DNA of 64,000 nt from Prolixibacteraceae bacterium. GTDB lineage: Bacteria; Bacteroidota; Bacteroidia; Bacteroidales; Prolixibacteraceae. Positions 36,566 to 45,432 of this stretch are shown here, piece by piece. Position 1 is the first letter of the stretch. Each line of letters starts with the position of its first letter. Where the stretch lies: the NCBI GenBank assembly GCA_003506435.1, contig DOAQ01000016.1, positions 97,424 through 161,423 of the forward strand. The letters are read 5' to 3'. A program made the position numbers and the translations under genes. The notes under the pieces were generated by a model, which had not been told where the DNA came from, ran no database searches, and saw only the letters and a program-made list of their open reading frames with translations.

Positions 36566-37702
36566 ATGAACCCAACTAAATCATTAACCGGATTAGTAAT
36601 TCTGGCAACTTTATTTAGCCATTCGCTGGTCTTTGCTCAAATGCCAACATATAACGAAAAAGAGTATTTAACGCCATTTTGGTCTACCGATACGATGTAC
36701 AATGAATCTGTTCTCATGGTATCACCGGACAGTGTCAGCCCGGCAGAAGCATCGCTGCTGTTCCCGCCTTTGTCAATTATTTCAGTAAAAGATGCTTCGC
36801 TGGAAACCAATTATATTGAAAATATCGACTGGATTTATACCAATGGGAAACTCCGGCTTTTGCCAGGATCAAAGGCCGTCTTTATGACAAACAGCCAATT
36901 GTATCCAATCACAAAAGGAGCAACAATGGACAAGATTGGCGGCGGATATGTTTTGTTTCATGAAGGCCATTTCTTTCATGATAAACAATTAGCCATTACA
37001 TACACCCATGAAAAAAATGTCTGGAAGGGTCCGGTTCCAAAATATGCCGGTATCAATTTGCCAAATACTACAAAAAAACTGATTCAGGGAGAACCGCTGA
37101 AAATTGTTTTTTATGGGAATAGTATTACTGTTGGCGGGAATGCCAGCGGAGTTAACAGAGTTGCACCCTATATGCCCAATTATGCAGGTCTTGTGGTAAA
37201 TAAACTGAAAAGCACCTACTCATCGGCAATAACCATGAAGAATTCAGCCGTTGGCGGGAAAGACGCTGCCTGGGGGCTGGCAAATGTTCATTCCCTGGTA
37301 ACACTGGAGAACCCTGATTTAGTTGTACTTTCTTTTGGCATGAACGACGGTACAGGAAAAGTGAGTCCTGCCGTCTTTAAAAGCCGAATAGAATCCATTA
37401 TAAATGATGTGAGAGCAACCAATCCTAATTCAGAATTTATACTGGTTGCAACAACACTTGCCAACCCTGAGACATTTTTCGCCGGACAACAAGTAAACTA
37501 TAAACCCGTACTTCAGGAATTAGCAGGCTCGGGTACCGAATTGGCAGATATGACCGGAGTACACCAGGAACTGTTGAAAAACAAATTATTCAGGGATATG
37601 ACCGGGAATAACATCAATCATTCAAATGATTTTTTGCACCGTTGGTATGCCCAGCAAATATGTGGCCTTTTAATCCCGTCATCCGCCACAACAAATGAAT
37701 AG
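36566..37702 (+). CDS. Secreted SGNH/GDSL hydrolase
   Basis: A 378-residue exported protein (signal MNPTKSLTGLVILATLFSHSLVFA). An N-terminal beta-rich domain (about 25-180) precedes the SGNH domain, whose blocks are clear: nucleophile in IVFYGNSITVGGNASG, Gly/Asn in LVVLSFGMNDGTG and the Asp/His pair in HSNDFLHRWYAQQI. It is probably an esterase on glycans or a related surface ester. It is transcribed away from the second SusC locus and stands alone, 150 bases before the ABC transport genes. The N-terminal domain resembles that of two-domain acyl esterases of Bacteroidota; the substrate is unknown. Confidence 0.85.
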   Translation: MNPTKSLTGLVILATLFSHSLVFAQMPTYNEKEYLTPFWSTDTMYNESVLMVSPDSVSPAEASLLFPPLSIISVKDASLETNYIENIDWIYTNGKLRLLPGSKAVFMTNSQLYPITKGATMDKIGGGYVLFHEGHFFHDKQLAITYTHEKNVWKGPVPKYAGINLPNTTKKLIQGEPLKIVFYGNSITVGGNASGVNRVAPYMPNYAGLVVNKLKSTYSSAITMKNSAVGGKDAAWGLANVHSLVTLENPDLVVLSFGMNDGTGKVSPAVFKSRIESIINDVRATNPNSEFILVATTLANPETFFAGQQVNYKPVLQELAGSGTELADMTGVHQELLKNKLFRDMTGNNINHSNDFLHRWYAQQICGLLIPSSATTNE

Positions 37703-37852
37703 TTTAGATACAAACCTTGCCCCCCGGAAATGTATTTATCCGGGTTGAAAGCTGTATGAAAACAGAAACTCAATGTAAAATTTGCTGAAAGCAAATCAAC
37801 ATCAATTTGTATATTTACAACTTCACAGATAAAAACCAAAAGAAAATAACTT

Positions 37853-38638
37853 ATGATGGCAGGAAGAATTACAAAATCGCTGATGACATTTTCGTTAATA
37901 GCGTTTCTAATCGCGTTAAACAGTTGCAGTAAAAGAGAGAAAATAACTGAATTTGATCAGTTGAAAGGGAAAGAGTTTGCAGTTCCTACTGGTACCGTTG
38001 CCGATGCCTTGGTTTTATCGACCTTTCCGGATGCAAAATTCAGGTATTTCAACAGCGTGCTCGACGCATGTTTAGCGGTGAAAGGTGGCAAAGCAGATGC
38101 GGCTGCATACGATGAACCAATATTAAAAAACATTGCCGCCAAAAATCCCGGTCTGATAGTCCTACCCAAAATGATCACAACCGATAATTACGGGTTTGCG
38201 GTACGACAGGAGGATGCTGATCTGAAAAATGTTATCGATAGTGTAATCAGCGATCTGAGATCGAACGGCGATTACGATGTAATGCTGAAACGCTGGCTGC
38301 CTGACGAAGGAGCGCCCAGCCCAATGCCCGAAATAGAAGCGGGAACCGACGGAGTATTGAAATTTGGCACATCCGCAGTTACCGAACCGTTTTCTTTTGT
38401 CGATGGGTCGCAGGAAATCGTTGGCCTCGATATCGAAATAGCTTCACTGGTAGCCAAAAGGCTCAATAAAAAACTTGAAATTGTAAATATGGATTTCGGC
38501 GCAATGATCCCCGCATTAATAGCAACTAAAGTTGATATGATCGGGGCATGTATTACCATAACCGAAGAACGCGCACAAAAAGTTCTTTTTTCCGAATCGT
38601 ATTATACCGGTGGAATTGCAGCGCTGATTAAAGAATAG
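37853..38638 (+). CDS. Polar amino acid-type solute-binding lipoprotein with permuted domain order
   Basis: A 261-residue lipoprotein (lipobox ALNSC). It is homologous to family 3 solute-binding proteins (glutamine/histidine type), but the lobes occur in reverse order. Residues about 30-150 match what is normally the second half (LKGKEFAVPTGTVADALV, then DLRSNGDYDVMLKRWL). Residues about 165-261 match what is normally the first half (GVLKFGTSAVTEPFSFVD, VGLDIEIASLVAKRL, MIGACITITEERA). The fold could still form, as N- and C-termini of the two-lobed protein lie close. It is encoded 11 bases before a fused permease, so it probably delivers ligand to it. The ligand is probably an amino acid; this is inferred from family. 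Confidence 0.8.
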   Translation: MMAGRITKSLMTFSLIAFLIALNSCSKREKITEFDQLKGKEFAVPTGTVADALVLSTFPDAKFRYFNSVLDACLAVKGGKADAAAYDEPILKNIAAKNPGLIVLPKMITTDNYGFAVRQEDADLKNVIDSVISDLRSNGDYDVMLKRWLPDEGAPSPMPEIEAGTDGVLKFGTSAVTEPFSFVDGSQEIVGLDIEIASLVAKRLNKKLEIVNMDFGAMIPALIATKVDMIGACITITEERAQKVLFSESYYTGGIAALIKE

Positions 38639-38649
38639 CACGAACAAAA

Positions 38650-41600
38650 ATGAAAAACTATTTTATTTCCATACTCCTGTTTTCGCTGGTAATAGTATTT
38701 TTTGTGGGGTGCAGCAATCCCAAAAAGTCGTTTAATACGTTGGACGACCTGCAAAATGCTTCCATCGGCGCAATGACCGGCACCACAGGCGAACAGCTTG
38801 TGTTCAAACGATTCCCTGATGCCAAGGTAAAAAGTTTTGATGATATTATGGATGCCATTACTGCATTGAAATCGAATCAGCTTGATGCAGTCATTACCGG
38901 TTTCCCTGCCGCCATGAATGTCTGCAAGCATAATTCTGATCTTCAGATGTTGTCAGAACCCGTCGATTACGAGAACACTTGCATTGCTATACGAAAAGGC
39001 AACGATGAATTATTGGCCGCATTAAATGCTGTTATAACCGAACTGAAGAATGATGGCACGCTGAAAGATATGAGGCGGCGGTGGTTCAAAAAAGACTCCG
39101 GCCCGTATGAACTGGCAGATATAAAACTGCCGGAAACCGGCGAATTATTAAAGATCGGGACCAGCGCCACACGCGAACCTTTTTGTTTTGTCGATGAAAA
39201 TAAAAATGTGACCGGCCACGACGGCGAATTAGCCCGCCGGATCAGTGCAAAACTGGGACGGCCCATCGAATTCTCGGACATGAAATTTTCGGCGCTCATT
39301 CCCGCGCTTCAGTCAAAAAAAATTGACCTTATTGTTGCAGGAATGACGGCAACCAAAGAACGAAGCAAATCGGTTGATTTCACCGAATCCTATTTTGAAA
39401 ACTCGCAGGTGATACTTGTAAAAAAGCCAACCGGAACTGAATCGGCTAAGGAAAGCCCGGCCAATGAGGAACAATCGGTTAACGGGAATAAAATGAAAAC
39501 GCTCGACGATATTGCAGACAAAGTGGTGGGCGTATATGAAGGAACCATTCACGACGCATTTGTTGCCAACAAGTATCCGAAAGCAGTGATTAAAAGGTAC
39601 AACAGCTCCGCCGATATGGTCCTGTCGTTGAAAACCCAAAAATCTGATGTTGCTTTACTTGACTTTATTTCAGCAAACGTATTGTTGAAATCAAACCCTG
39701 ATCTGGGCATCCTTACCAATGAAGTGCTGTCCATGCCGCTTGGCATCGGGTTCAATAAAAATAATCCTGAACTCCGGGAAAAATTCAACCGTTTTCTGGC
39801 TGCGTCCAAAGCCAACGGCGTGTACGATGAAATGTATCAACGCTGGTGTGTCGACGACCCTGAAAAAGCACAAATGCCGGAACCCAATTATTCAGCAAAC
39901 AGTGTTGAATTAAAATTTGCTGTGGCTGTGGCGGATTTGCCTTACGTAGCCTATTTGAACGGCCGGTATGTTGGTTTTGATATCGAATTATTGCAGAAGT
40001 TTGCCGAAAGTGAAGGGTACAGGATGAAAACTACTACCATGGAATTCTCTTCACTGATCGCTGCGATGGCTTCAGGAAAAGCAGATATTATTGCCGACGG
40101 CATTGCAATCACAGAGGAAAGACAGAAACAAGTTGCTTTTTCCGACCCGTACATGGATTTTAAAACCGCAGCGATTGCCCTCAAAACAAATATTGAAGTC
40201 GACACAAATACAGGTAAACTGGAAAAGCTGGACGACATCGCAAATAAATCGGTTGGCGTGTACGCGGGCACTATTCACGATACCTTTGTTGAAGAGCATT
40301 ATCCGAATGCCGATATACAACGTTTCAATTCTCCCGCAGATATTATTTTATCACTGAAAACAGGCAAAACGGATGCAGTTTTTTTCGACCTGGTTTCTGC
40401 GAAAGTAATACTGAAGTCGAATCCCGATATTGGAATCTTATCGGAAGATGCGCTGACCCTACCCGTAGCCGCCGGGTTCAATAAGAACAATGCAAAGTTG
40501 CGCCACGAGTTCAACAAGTATCTGAAAGAAATTAAATCGGACGGAACATACGATACAATGCACAAACGCTGGTTTATCGATGATCCCGAAAAAGCGGAGA
40601 TGCCAAAAATTGAATTCGATAAAAACGGACCGGCAATTACCTTGGCCGTAGCGGTCGGCGATTTACCGAATTCGGCTATTGTTAATGGCGAGCATGTTGG
40701 TTTCGACATCGAACTGGTAAAAACATTTGCCCAACGCAAAGGGTATAATCTGAAGATCAACACGATGGAATTCCCTTCGCTGATCGCAGCTCTGTCTTCG
40801 GGCAAAGCCGATATCATTGCCGATGGAATTTCCATAACTGAAGAGCGCCAAAAGCGGATCGATTTTTCCGACAGTTACAACATGTTCAAAACAGCCGTGT
40901 TGGTATTAAATACAAATCTTCATGCCGCCGGAGACAAAAAGACGGAAGAAACTGAAAAGAAAAAAGCAGCAGTGATTGAAAATACTTTTTTGCAGGATGT
41001 CTCCGAAAGTTTCCACAGCAACATTATTCAGGAAAAACGTTATTTGCTGATCCTTGGCGGCTTGAAAATAACCATGATCATATCCATCCTGTCAACCTTA
41101 TTCGGGACTTTACTGGGGGGATTGGTTTGTTTTATGAGAATGTCGCGTCGGAAAGCTTTACGCATACCCGCAGAAATATATATATCCATTTTAAGGGGAA
41201 CTCCCGTGCTGGTTGTGCTGATGATCATCTTTTATGTGGTCTTTGCTTCAATCGATATCGACCCGGTACTGGTTGCTGTAATTGCATTCGGGTTAAACTT
41301 CGCAGCCTATGTTTCTGAAATGTTCCGGACCGGTATTGAAGGCGTTGACAGAGGCCAGACCGAAGCGGGAATCGCGATCGGGTTTTCGAAGGTAAAAACA
41401 TTTATTTACATCGTGATGCCCCAGGCAGTCCGGCGGATATTACCGGTTTACAAAGGCGAAATGATCTCGCTGGTGAAAATGACTTCAATCGTGGGATATA
41501 TCGCAGTGCAGGACCTGACCAAGGCAAGCGACATCATCCGCAGCCGCACCTTCGATGCGTTTTTCCCGCTGATCATGGTCGCGGTACTTTATTTCCTGAT

Positions 41601-41676
41601 CTCCTGGCTGCTCATGGTATTACTGGGATACGTGGAACGAAAAACCAATCCAAAACTTAAAACAAGCAGGGCATAA
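38650..41676 (+). CDS. Amino acid ABC transporter: three solute-binding modules fused to the permease
   Basis: A 1008-residue protein. After a lipoprotein-like leader (FFVGC, Cys21) come three binding modules, each in permuted lobe order: about 29-258, 284-513 and 524-756. Each starts like LDDIANKSVGVYAGTIHD and ends like ADIIADGISITEERQ. Modules 2 and 3 are nearly identical in many stretches, showing recent internal duplication. A charged linker leads to the membrane part (about 795-1000), a GlnP/HisM-type permease with the EAA loop RGQTEAGIAIGFSKVKTF at about 901-918, which docks the ATPase. Fusions with one or two modules are known (GlnP); three permuted ones are unusual. The ATPase gene follows after two bases. 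Confidence 0.85.
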   Translation: MKNYFISILLFSLVIVFFVGCSNPKKSFNTLDDLQNASIGAMTGTTGEQLVFKRFPDAKVKSFDDIMDAITALKSNQLDAVITGFPAAMNVCKHNSDLQMLSEPVDYENTCIAIRKGNDELLAALNAVITELKNDGTLKDMRRRWFKKDSGPYELADIKLPETGELLKIGTSATREPFCFVDENKNVTGHDGELARRISAKLGRPIEFSDMKFSALIPALQSKKIDLIVAGMTATKERSKSVDFTESYFENSQVILVKKPTGTESAKESPANEEQSVNGNKMKTLDDIADKVVGVYEGTIHDAFVANKYPKAVIKRYNSSADMVLSLKTQKSDVALLDFISANVLLKSNPDLGILTNEVLSMPLGIGFNKNNPELREKFNRFLAASKANGVYDEMYQRWCVDDPEKAQMPEPNYSANSVELKFAVAVADLPYVAYLNGRYVGFDIELLQKFAESEGYRMKTTTMEFSSLIAAMASGKADIIADGIAITEERQKQVAFSDPYMDFKTAAIALKTNIEVDTNTGKLEKLDDIANKSVGVYAGTIHDTFVEEHYPNADIQRFNSPADIILSLKTGKTDAVFFDLVSAKVILKSNPDIGILSEDALTLPVAAGFNKNNAKLRHEFNKYLKEIKSDGTYDTMHKRWFIDDPEKAEMPKIEFDKNGPAITLAVAVGDLPNSAIVNGEHVGFDIELVKTFAQRKGYNLKINTMEFPSLIAALSSGKADIIADGISITEERQKRIDFSDSYNMFKTAVLVLNTNLHAAGDKKTEETEKKKAAVIENTFLQDVSESFHSNIIQEKRYLLILGGLKITMIISILSTLFGTLLGGLVCFMRMSRRKALRIPAEIYISILRGTPVLVVLMIIFYVVFASIDIDPVLVAVIAFGLNFAAYVSEMFRTGIEGVDRGQTEAGIAIGFSKVKTFIYIVMPQAVRRILPVYKGEMISLVKMTSIVGYIAVQDLTKASDIIRSRTFDAFFPLIMVAVLYFLISWLLMVLLGYVERKTNPKLKTSRA

Positions 41677-41678
41677 CA

Positions 41679-42767
41679 ATGATACGAGTTGAACATCTGG
41701 AAAAGAAATTTGGCAATCTCACGGTTCTGAAAGATATAAACGTTGAGATTAAAAAGGGGGAGGTCATTTCGATTATAGGCCCTTCAGGCACCGGAAAAAG
41801 TACTTTTCTTCGCTGCCTCAATCTGCTTGAAACGCCGACCGGCGGCAAGATATTTATCGACGAAACAGATATACTGGATAAAAAAACCGACGTCCCGAAG
41901 ATGCGCCAAAAAATGGGAATGGTTTTTCAATCATTCAATCTGTTCAATCATCTTTCCGTACTCGACAACTTAACGATCGGGCCGGTAAAACTGCTCGGCA
42001 AAGAAAAGACAGAAGCTGAAAAACGAGGGATGGAACTGCTGAAAATGGTTGGTCTGGCTGAAAAGGCAGAAAGCTTTGCCGACGAATTATCGGGCGGCCA
42101 GAAACAACGTGTAGCGATTGCGCGGTGCCTGTCGATGGATCCCGAAATAATTCTTTTCGATGAACCAACTTCGGCGCTTGATCCGACCATGGTGAGCGAA
42201 GTGCTTGCCGTGATCCGCCGTCTGGCCCGCGAAGGAATGACCCTGGCAATTGTTACCCATGAAATGGATTTTGCCAAGGACGTTTCGAACCGTGTTTTTT
42301 ATATGGATGAAGGACTGATATACGAAGACGGCTCGCCGGAACAAATTTTCGAAAATCCAAAGAAAGAAAAAACGAGGGCTTTTATCAACCGGATACGCAG
42401 TTTCAACTATCACATCGACAGTCCAGACTACGACTTGTATAAAATGAATGCCGAGATCGAGCAGTTCTGCGAAAAACATGTTTTCCCGTTGAAAATGGTC
42501 AACGATATTTTGCTGATTATTGAAGAATTGCTGGTTTTGTACCAATCTCAGTCAAAAACAATCAATGTTGATTTGAGAGTCGCCTACTCTGAAAAGCAGG
42601 ATAGCGTGGAAATAATTTTCGAAAGCGCCGGAGAAGAAGGGAACCTGCTCGAAAAAGCCGAACCCGACGATATCGGGGTAATGATTATTAAAAATAAAGC
42701 TGAAAGAATAGAGTTTCAATATGTTGACGATAGAAATAAATTGAGCATGTTTTTAAAAAGAAAGTGA
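41679..42767 (+). CDS. Amino acid ABC transporter ATPase with extra C-terminal histidine-kinase-like domain
   Basis: A 362-residue ATPase. Residues 1-242 are a complete GlnQ-type subunit: Walker A GPSGTGKST (34-42), Q-loop MVFQSF (81-86), signature LSGGQKQR (137-144), Walker B ILFDEP (158-163) and switch THE (193-195). Residues about 255-362 are extra and resemble a GHKL/RsbW-type ATPase fold: MVNDILLIIEELL as the N-box helix, VEIIFESAG as a strand with bound-ligand loop, and DDIGVMIIKNKAERIEF as the later helix. The usual N-box Asn is not evident, so it may bind but not hydrolyse nucleotide. It probably regulates transport. The preceding permease stop is two bases away. Confidence 0.85.
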   Translation: MIRVEHLEKKFGNLTVLKDINVEIKKGEVISIIGPSGTGKSTFLRCLNLLETPTGGKIFIDETDILDKKTDVPKMRQKMGMVFQSFNLFNHLSVLDNLTIGPVKLLGKEKTEAEKRGMELLKMVGLAEKAESFADELSGGQKQRVAIARCLSMDPEIILFDEPTSALDPTMVSEVLAVIRRLAREGMTLAIVTHEMDFAKDVSNRVFYMDEGLIYEDGSPEQIFENPKKEKTRAFINRIRSFNYHIDSPDYDLYKMNAEIEQFCEKHVFPLKMVNDILLIIEELLVLYQSQSKTINVDLRVAYSEKQDSVEIIFESAGEEGNLLEKAEPDDIGVMIIKNKAERIEFQYVDDRNKLSMFLKRK

Positions 42768-42774
42768 GGTCACA

Positions 42775-43542
42775 ATGAATAAAAGAGTATGCCTGTTATC
42801 AGTCGTATTGTTTTTTATCTCATGTTCTCAAAAGAATGAGAAAATCACAGATTTATCTCAATTAAATGATAACCGGATTTGTGTCCTAACCGGGTCAGCG
42901 GGAGATTTAGCTGCAAGGAAAGCTTTTCCCGATGCGGAATTTTTAACCATGATTACGGCGCCCGACGCCGCATACAATATCAAGATAGGCAAAGCTGCCG
43001 CATTCGTCCATAACAAAAGCGTATTACTGAACATCGTAAAAAAAGATTCGGGCCTGACAATAATCGATTCGCCTGTTTCCAGCGTTGAGATTGCCGCTGC
43101 ATTCAGCAAAGAGAACCCGGAATTGCTTTCAGAAATAAACAATGCTTTAGCCGAACTGATCACCGACGGCACATTAAAAAAAATGAAAGAAAAATGGATT
43201 GATTCGGAATATCAAACGGTTCCGGAGCTACCCAACATCGGAAATGATTTTCAAAACGGAACACTTAAAATGGGTACCTGCGCCCTGGCTGAACCGCTGA
43301 CTTTTTTATACAATAATAAAATCACCGGATTTGATATTGAATTGTCATTACGCATAGGTAAACTGCTCGGAAAGAAAATTGAAATCGTTGATATGAATTT
43401 TGAAAGTCTGATTCCGGCATTGAAATCGGGAAAGATTGATTTTGCCTTTTCCAATTTTAACGTAACCGACGAACGCAAAAAATTTGTTGCCTTTTCAACT
43501 TCGTATCTTGTTCAGGATATATCAGCTTTGGTGAAAAAATGA
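42775..43542 (+). CDS. Second stand-alone solute-binding lipoprotein, permuted type
   Basis: A 255-residue lipoprotein (lipobox FFISC) paralogous to the protein at 37853-38638 and to the modules of the fused permease. The order is again lobe 2 then lobe 1: LSQLNDNRICVLTGSAGDLA and ELITDGTLKKMKEKW come first, then GTLKMGTCALAEPLTFLYN, FDIELSLRIGKLLGKK and DFAFSNFNVTDERKKFV. The ligand-site pattern differs from its paralogues (FNVTDER in place of ITITEER), hinting at another ligand or affinity. It follows the ATPase by seven bases and ends the operon. Confidence 0.8.
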   Translation: MNKRVCLLSVVLFFISCSQKNEKITDLSQLNDNRICVLTGSAGDLAARKAFPDAEFLTMITAPDAAYNIKIGKAAAFVHNKSVLLNIVKKDSGLTIIDSPVSSVEIAAAFSKENPELLSEINNALAELITDGTLKKMKEKWIDSEYQTVPELPNIGNDFQNGTLKMGTCALAEPLTFLYNNKITGFDIELSLRIGKLLGKKIEIVDMNFESLIPALKSGKIDFAFSNFNVTDERKKFVAFSTSYLVQDISALVKK

Positions 43543-43590
43543 ACATAGAACAACCAAAAACATCCTCTGCATCGTCTCTTGAAAAATAAA

Positions 43591-43620
43591 AACCTCTGAA
43601 GTTATTGAATTTCAGAGGTT
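43591..43620 (+). terminator. Hairpin after the ABC transport operon
   Basis: A perfect 10-bp stem, AACCTCTGAA at 43591-43600 and TTCAGAGGTT at 43611-43620, 48 bases after the last transport gene and 10 before the left end of the integrated element. It lacks a long T-run on the plus strand but has an A-rich 5' flank, so it may act in both directions. Confidence 0.5.
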
Positions 43621-43629
43621 AAATCTTGC

Positions 43630-43652
43630 TTTAAGTAGTCTCACCGGGAATC
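43630..43652. repeat. Left attachment site (attL), displaced tRNA-Arg 3' end
   Basis: A 23-bp sequence containing TAGTCTCACCGGGAATC, identical to 51941-51963. It corresponds to the 3' acceptor strand and the 3' strand of the T arm of the tRNA on the minus strand. The first mismatches flank it at 43629 and 43653, fixing the repeat length exactly. Confidence 0.9.
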
Positions 43653-43751
43653 AATATATCTTTCTTGTCTTTATCTTGCTTTGCCTTTCTATTTTGACAT
43701 TCAGAAGAATAAAGCTTTTTGTTTGCCGTCGGTTTTTGTAGTTTTTTGCCG

Positions 43752-43785
43752 TTTTTTGCAAAATCCGTTCCCCATTGTCGTTCCC
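43752..43785. repeat. Putative integrase arm sites, left end
   Basis: TTTTTTGCAAAA at 43752-43763, then CGTTCCCCATT at 43766-43776 and a further GTTCCCC just after. The same two words in the same order and orientation recur at 51861-51898 near the other end. Paired copies near both att sites are what integrase arm-type binding sites look like. GTTTTTTGC also occurs twice in tandem at 43741-43759. Confidence 0.5.
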
Positions 43786-43791
43786 CTTTCT

Positions 43792-43799
43792 TATATTTG
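43792..43799 (+). promoter_or_regulatory. Putative -7 element of the integrase gene
   Basis: TATATTTG matches TAnnTTTG and ends 25 bases before the integrase ATG. It abuts the putative arm sites, so integrase or an accessory factor could block its own promoter. No good -33 element is seen. Confidence 0.35.
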
Positions 43800-43823
43800 T
43801 AGATAAACTTCAGCTTCAAATAT

Positions 43824-45110
43824 ATGCCTAAAATAGCTTTTCATCTCAACATGAACAAACAGGACAAGAATGATTTTGTTCCAATTCGCGCCAAAATTTG
43901 TGTTCAATCCAAAGCAGTTGTAAAAAACCTGCCTTTCAAAGTTAAGATAAGGCTGAATGAAAAAGAAAATAAACATGAACCTGTAAAATGGGATATTGAA
44001 AAGCAAAGGTTTACAGGATACCGAAAGGAAGAGAAAAACAGTGATTATTACAATAAAACTAATTCGTTCTTAGATGAATACACGGCTAAAGCCAATAAAC
44101 TTTTTAATGATTGTATATTAAATGATATTCCTTTAACTGTTGACCTGGTTAAAAATTTCTTCAATGGTATTCAGCCAAATTTTAAGCCGGGTAAAAAGGA
44201 CTTCTGGGCAGCTTATGAAGAGTTCTTAATAGTGGGTGAAATTGATTTGGAGCCGAATACGATCCGAAGCCGGAAATCTAAAAAAAAGAAGATTGAAGAG
44301 TTTCAGAATGAGACCGGGTATAAAATCACTTTTGAAAGTATAAACCTTGATTTTTTTGATAAGCTAAAGGAATACATGCTATTTGCCAAAGGACACGGAT
44401 ATAATTATATACCGGCAATAATCCGTCAATTAAAGGCTTTTATGAATTGGAGCTTTGAAAGAGGTTACCATAAAAACAGAATCTATAAAAAATTTACGGC
44501 TCAAGAGAAAGAAGGTAGCATCATACATTTGACTTTCCAGGAGCTCCAACAGTTAATTAATTTCCCCTTTGAAAACAAGAAATTGAGCCGGATCCGTGAT
44601 TTCTATTGTTTTGGTTGTTTGACCGGGGCCAGGTATAGCGACTTAAAACGACTGACAAAAGACAATATTTCTGATGAAATGTTAAAATTTACGACTGAAA
44701 AAACAAATGTTGAAATTACTATTCCTTTATTTCAGGGGCTTAAAACCATTATCGATCGTTATCCGGAACAGTATTCATTACTCCCGAAATATAGCGGACA
44801 AAATGCCTGTGATTACATAAAAGAAGCTTGTGAGCAGGCCGGAATAAATACGCCAACCGAGTACAAAACATTTCTAAAGAATGAAACCATTAAGGAATTT
44901 TTGCCAAAGTACAAACTTATCGGGACACACACGGCTCGTAAAACTTTTGTTTGTCTGGCTCACAGCAGCGGCATGGATACAAAAACGATAATGGACATTA
45001 CGGGTATTAAAGACGAAAAAACACTCCGACGATACCTTAATGTTTCGATTGATACCAAACGGGAAAAATTAATAAAAGTTTTTGGAGATTTATCTCAAGA
45101 AAAATCGTAA
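43824..45110 (+). CDS. int: Tyrosine recombinase/integrase of the element
   Basis: A 428-residue site-specific recombinase. The N-terminal arm-binding and SAM-like core-binding parts (about 1-230) are followed by the catalytic domain. Catalytic residues visible: Arg in CLTGARYSDLKRL, His-x-x-Arg in IGTHTARKTFVCLA and the nucleophile Tyr in LRRYLNVS. The second conserved His is not evident (TGIKDEKTLRRY), as in several Bacteroidota integrases. It sits beside attL, away from the tRNA, and should catalyse insertion at and excision from the tRNA-Arg 3' end. The gene is intact, so the element may still be able to move. Confidence 0.93.
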   Translation: MPKIAFHLNMNKQDKNDFVPIRAKICVQSKAVVKNLPFKVKIRLNEKENKHEPVKWDIEKQRFTGYRKEEKNSDYYNKTNSFLDEYTAKANKLFNDCILNDIPLTVDLVKNFFNGIQPNFKPGKKDFWAAYEEFLIVGEIDLEPNTIRSRKSKKKKIEEFQNETGYKITFESINLDFFDKLKEYMLFAKGHGYNYIPAIIRQLKAFMNWSFERGYHKNRIYKKFTAQEKEGSIIHLTFQELQQLINFPFENKKLSRIRDFYCFGCLTGARYSDLKRLTKDNISDEMLKFTTEKTNVEITIPLFQGLKTIIDRYPEQYSLLPKYSGQNACDYIKEACEQAGINTPTEYKTFLKNETIKEFLPKYKLIGTHTARKTFVCLAHSSGMDTKTIMDITGIKDEKTLRRYLNVSIDTKREKLIKVFGDLSQEKS

Positions 45111-45120
45111 TGTACCATCA

Positions 45121-45152
45121 TTTGCGCATGTCAAATAAAGTACCTAATTTTG
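45121..45152 (+). promoter_or_regulatory. Promoter of the yefM-yoeB pair
   Basis: TTTG at 45121-45124 and TAATTTTG at 45145-45152 match the Bacteroidota -33 and -7 elements with 20 bases between. The -7 element ends 21 bases before the antitoxin ATG at 45174. This favours the downstream start over the longer frame beginning at 45150, which lies inside the -7 element. Confidence 0.55.
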
Positions 45153-45173
45153 TACTCAATAAAATACGGAATT

Positions 45174-45431
45174 ATGAAAGCAGTTAATTATTCAGAATTA
45201 AGGCAAAATTTAAAATCGAACTTAGATGCGGTTACCGACAATGAAGAAATGTTGGTTGTTCACCGGTCAAAGGGCAAAAGTATCGTTATGATGTCGCTGG
45301 CCGAATACAACGCCTTGCAGGAAACGTTACACCTGAACCGGAGCAAAGCAAACCGGCAGCGGCTTGAAAATGCAGTTGAAAATATCAATGCAAAACGCAA
45401 TTTACTGAGCCATTCCATTATTGAAGAATAA
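45174..45431 (+). CDS. yefM: YefM/Phd-type antitoxin
   Basis: An 85-residue antitoxin. The N-terminal half is the Phd/YefM DNA-binding fold: MKAVNYSELRQNLKSNLDAV, then LVVHRSKGKSIVMMSLAEYNALQETLHL. The charged C-terminal part wraps the toxin. It binds its own promoter and neutralises YoeB. It is one base upstream of the toxin gene, a coupled pair. In a mobile element its usual effect is to stabilise the element in the host. Confidence 0.92.
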   Translation: MKAVNYSELRQNLKSNLDAVTDNEEMLVVHRSKGKSIVMMSLAEYNALQETLHLNRSKANRQRLENAVENINAKRNLLSHSIIEE

Positions 45432-45432
45432 C

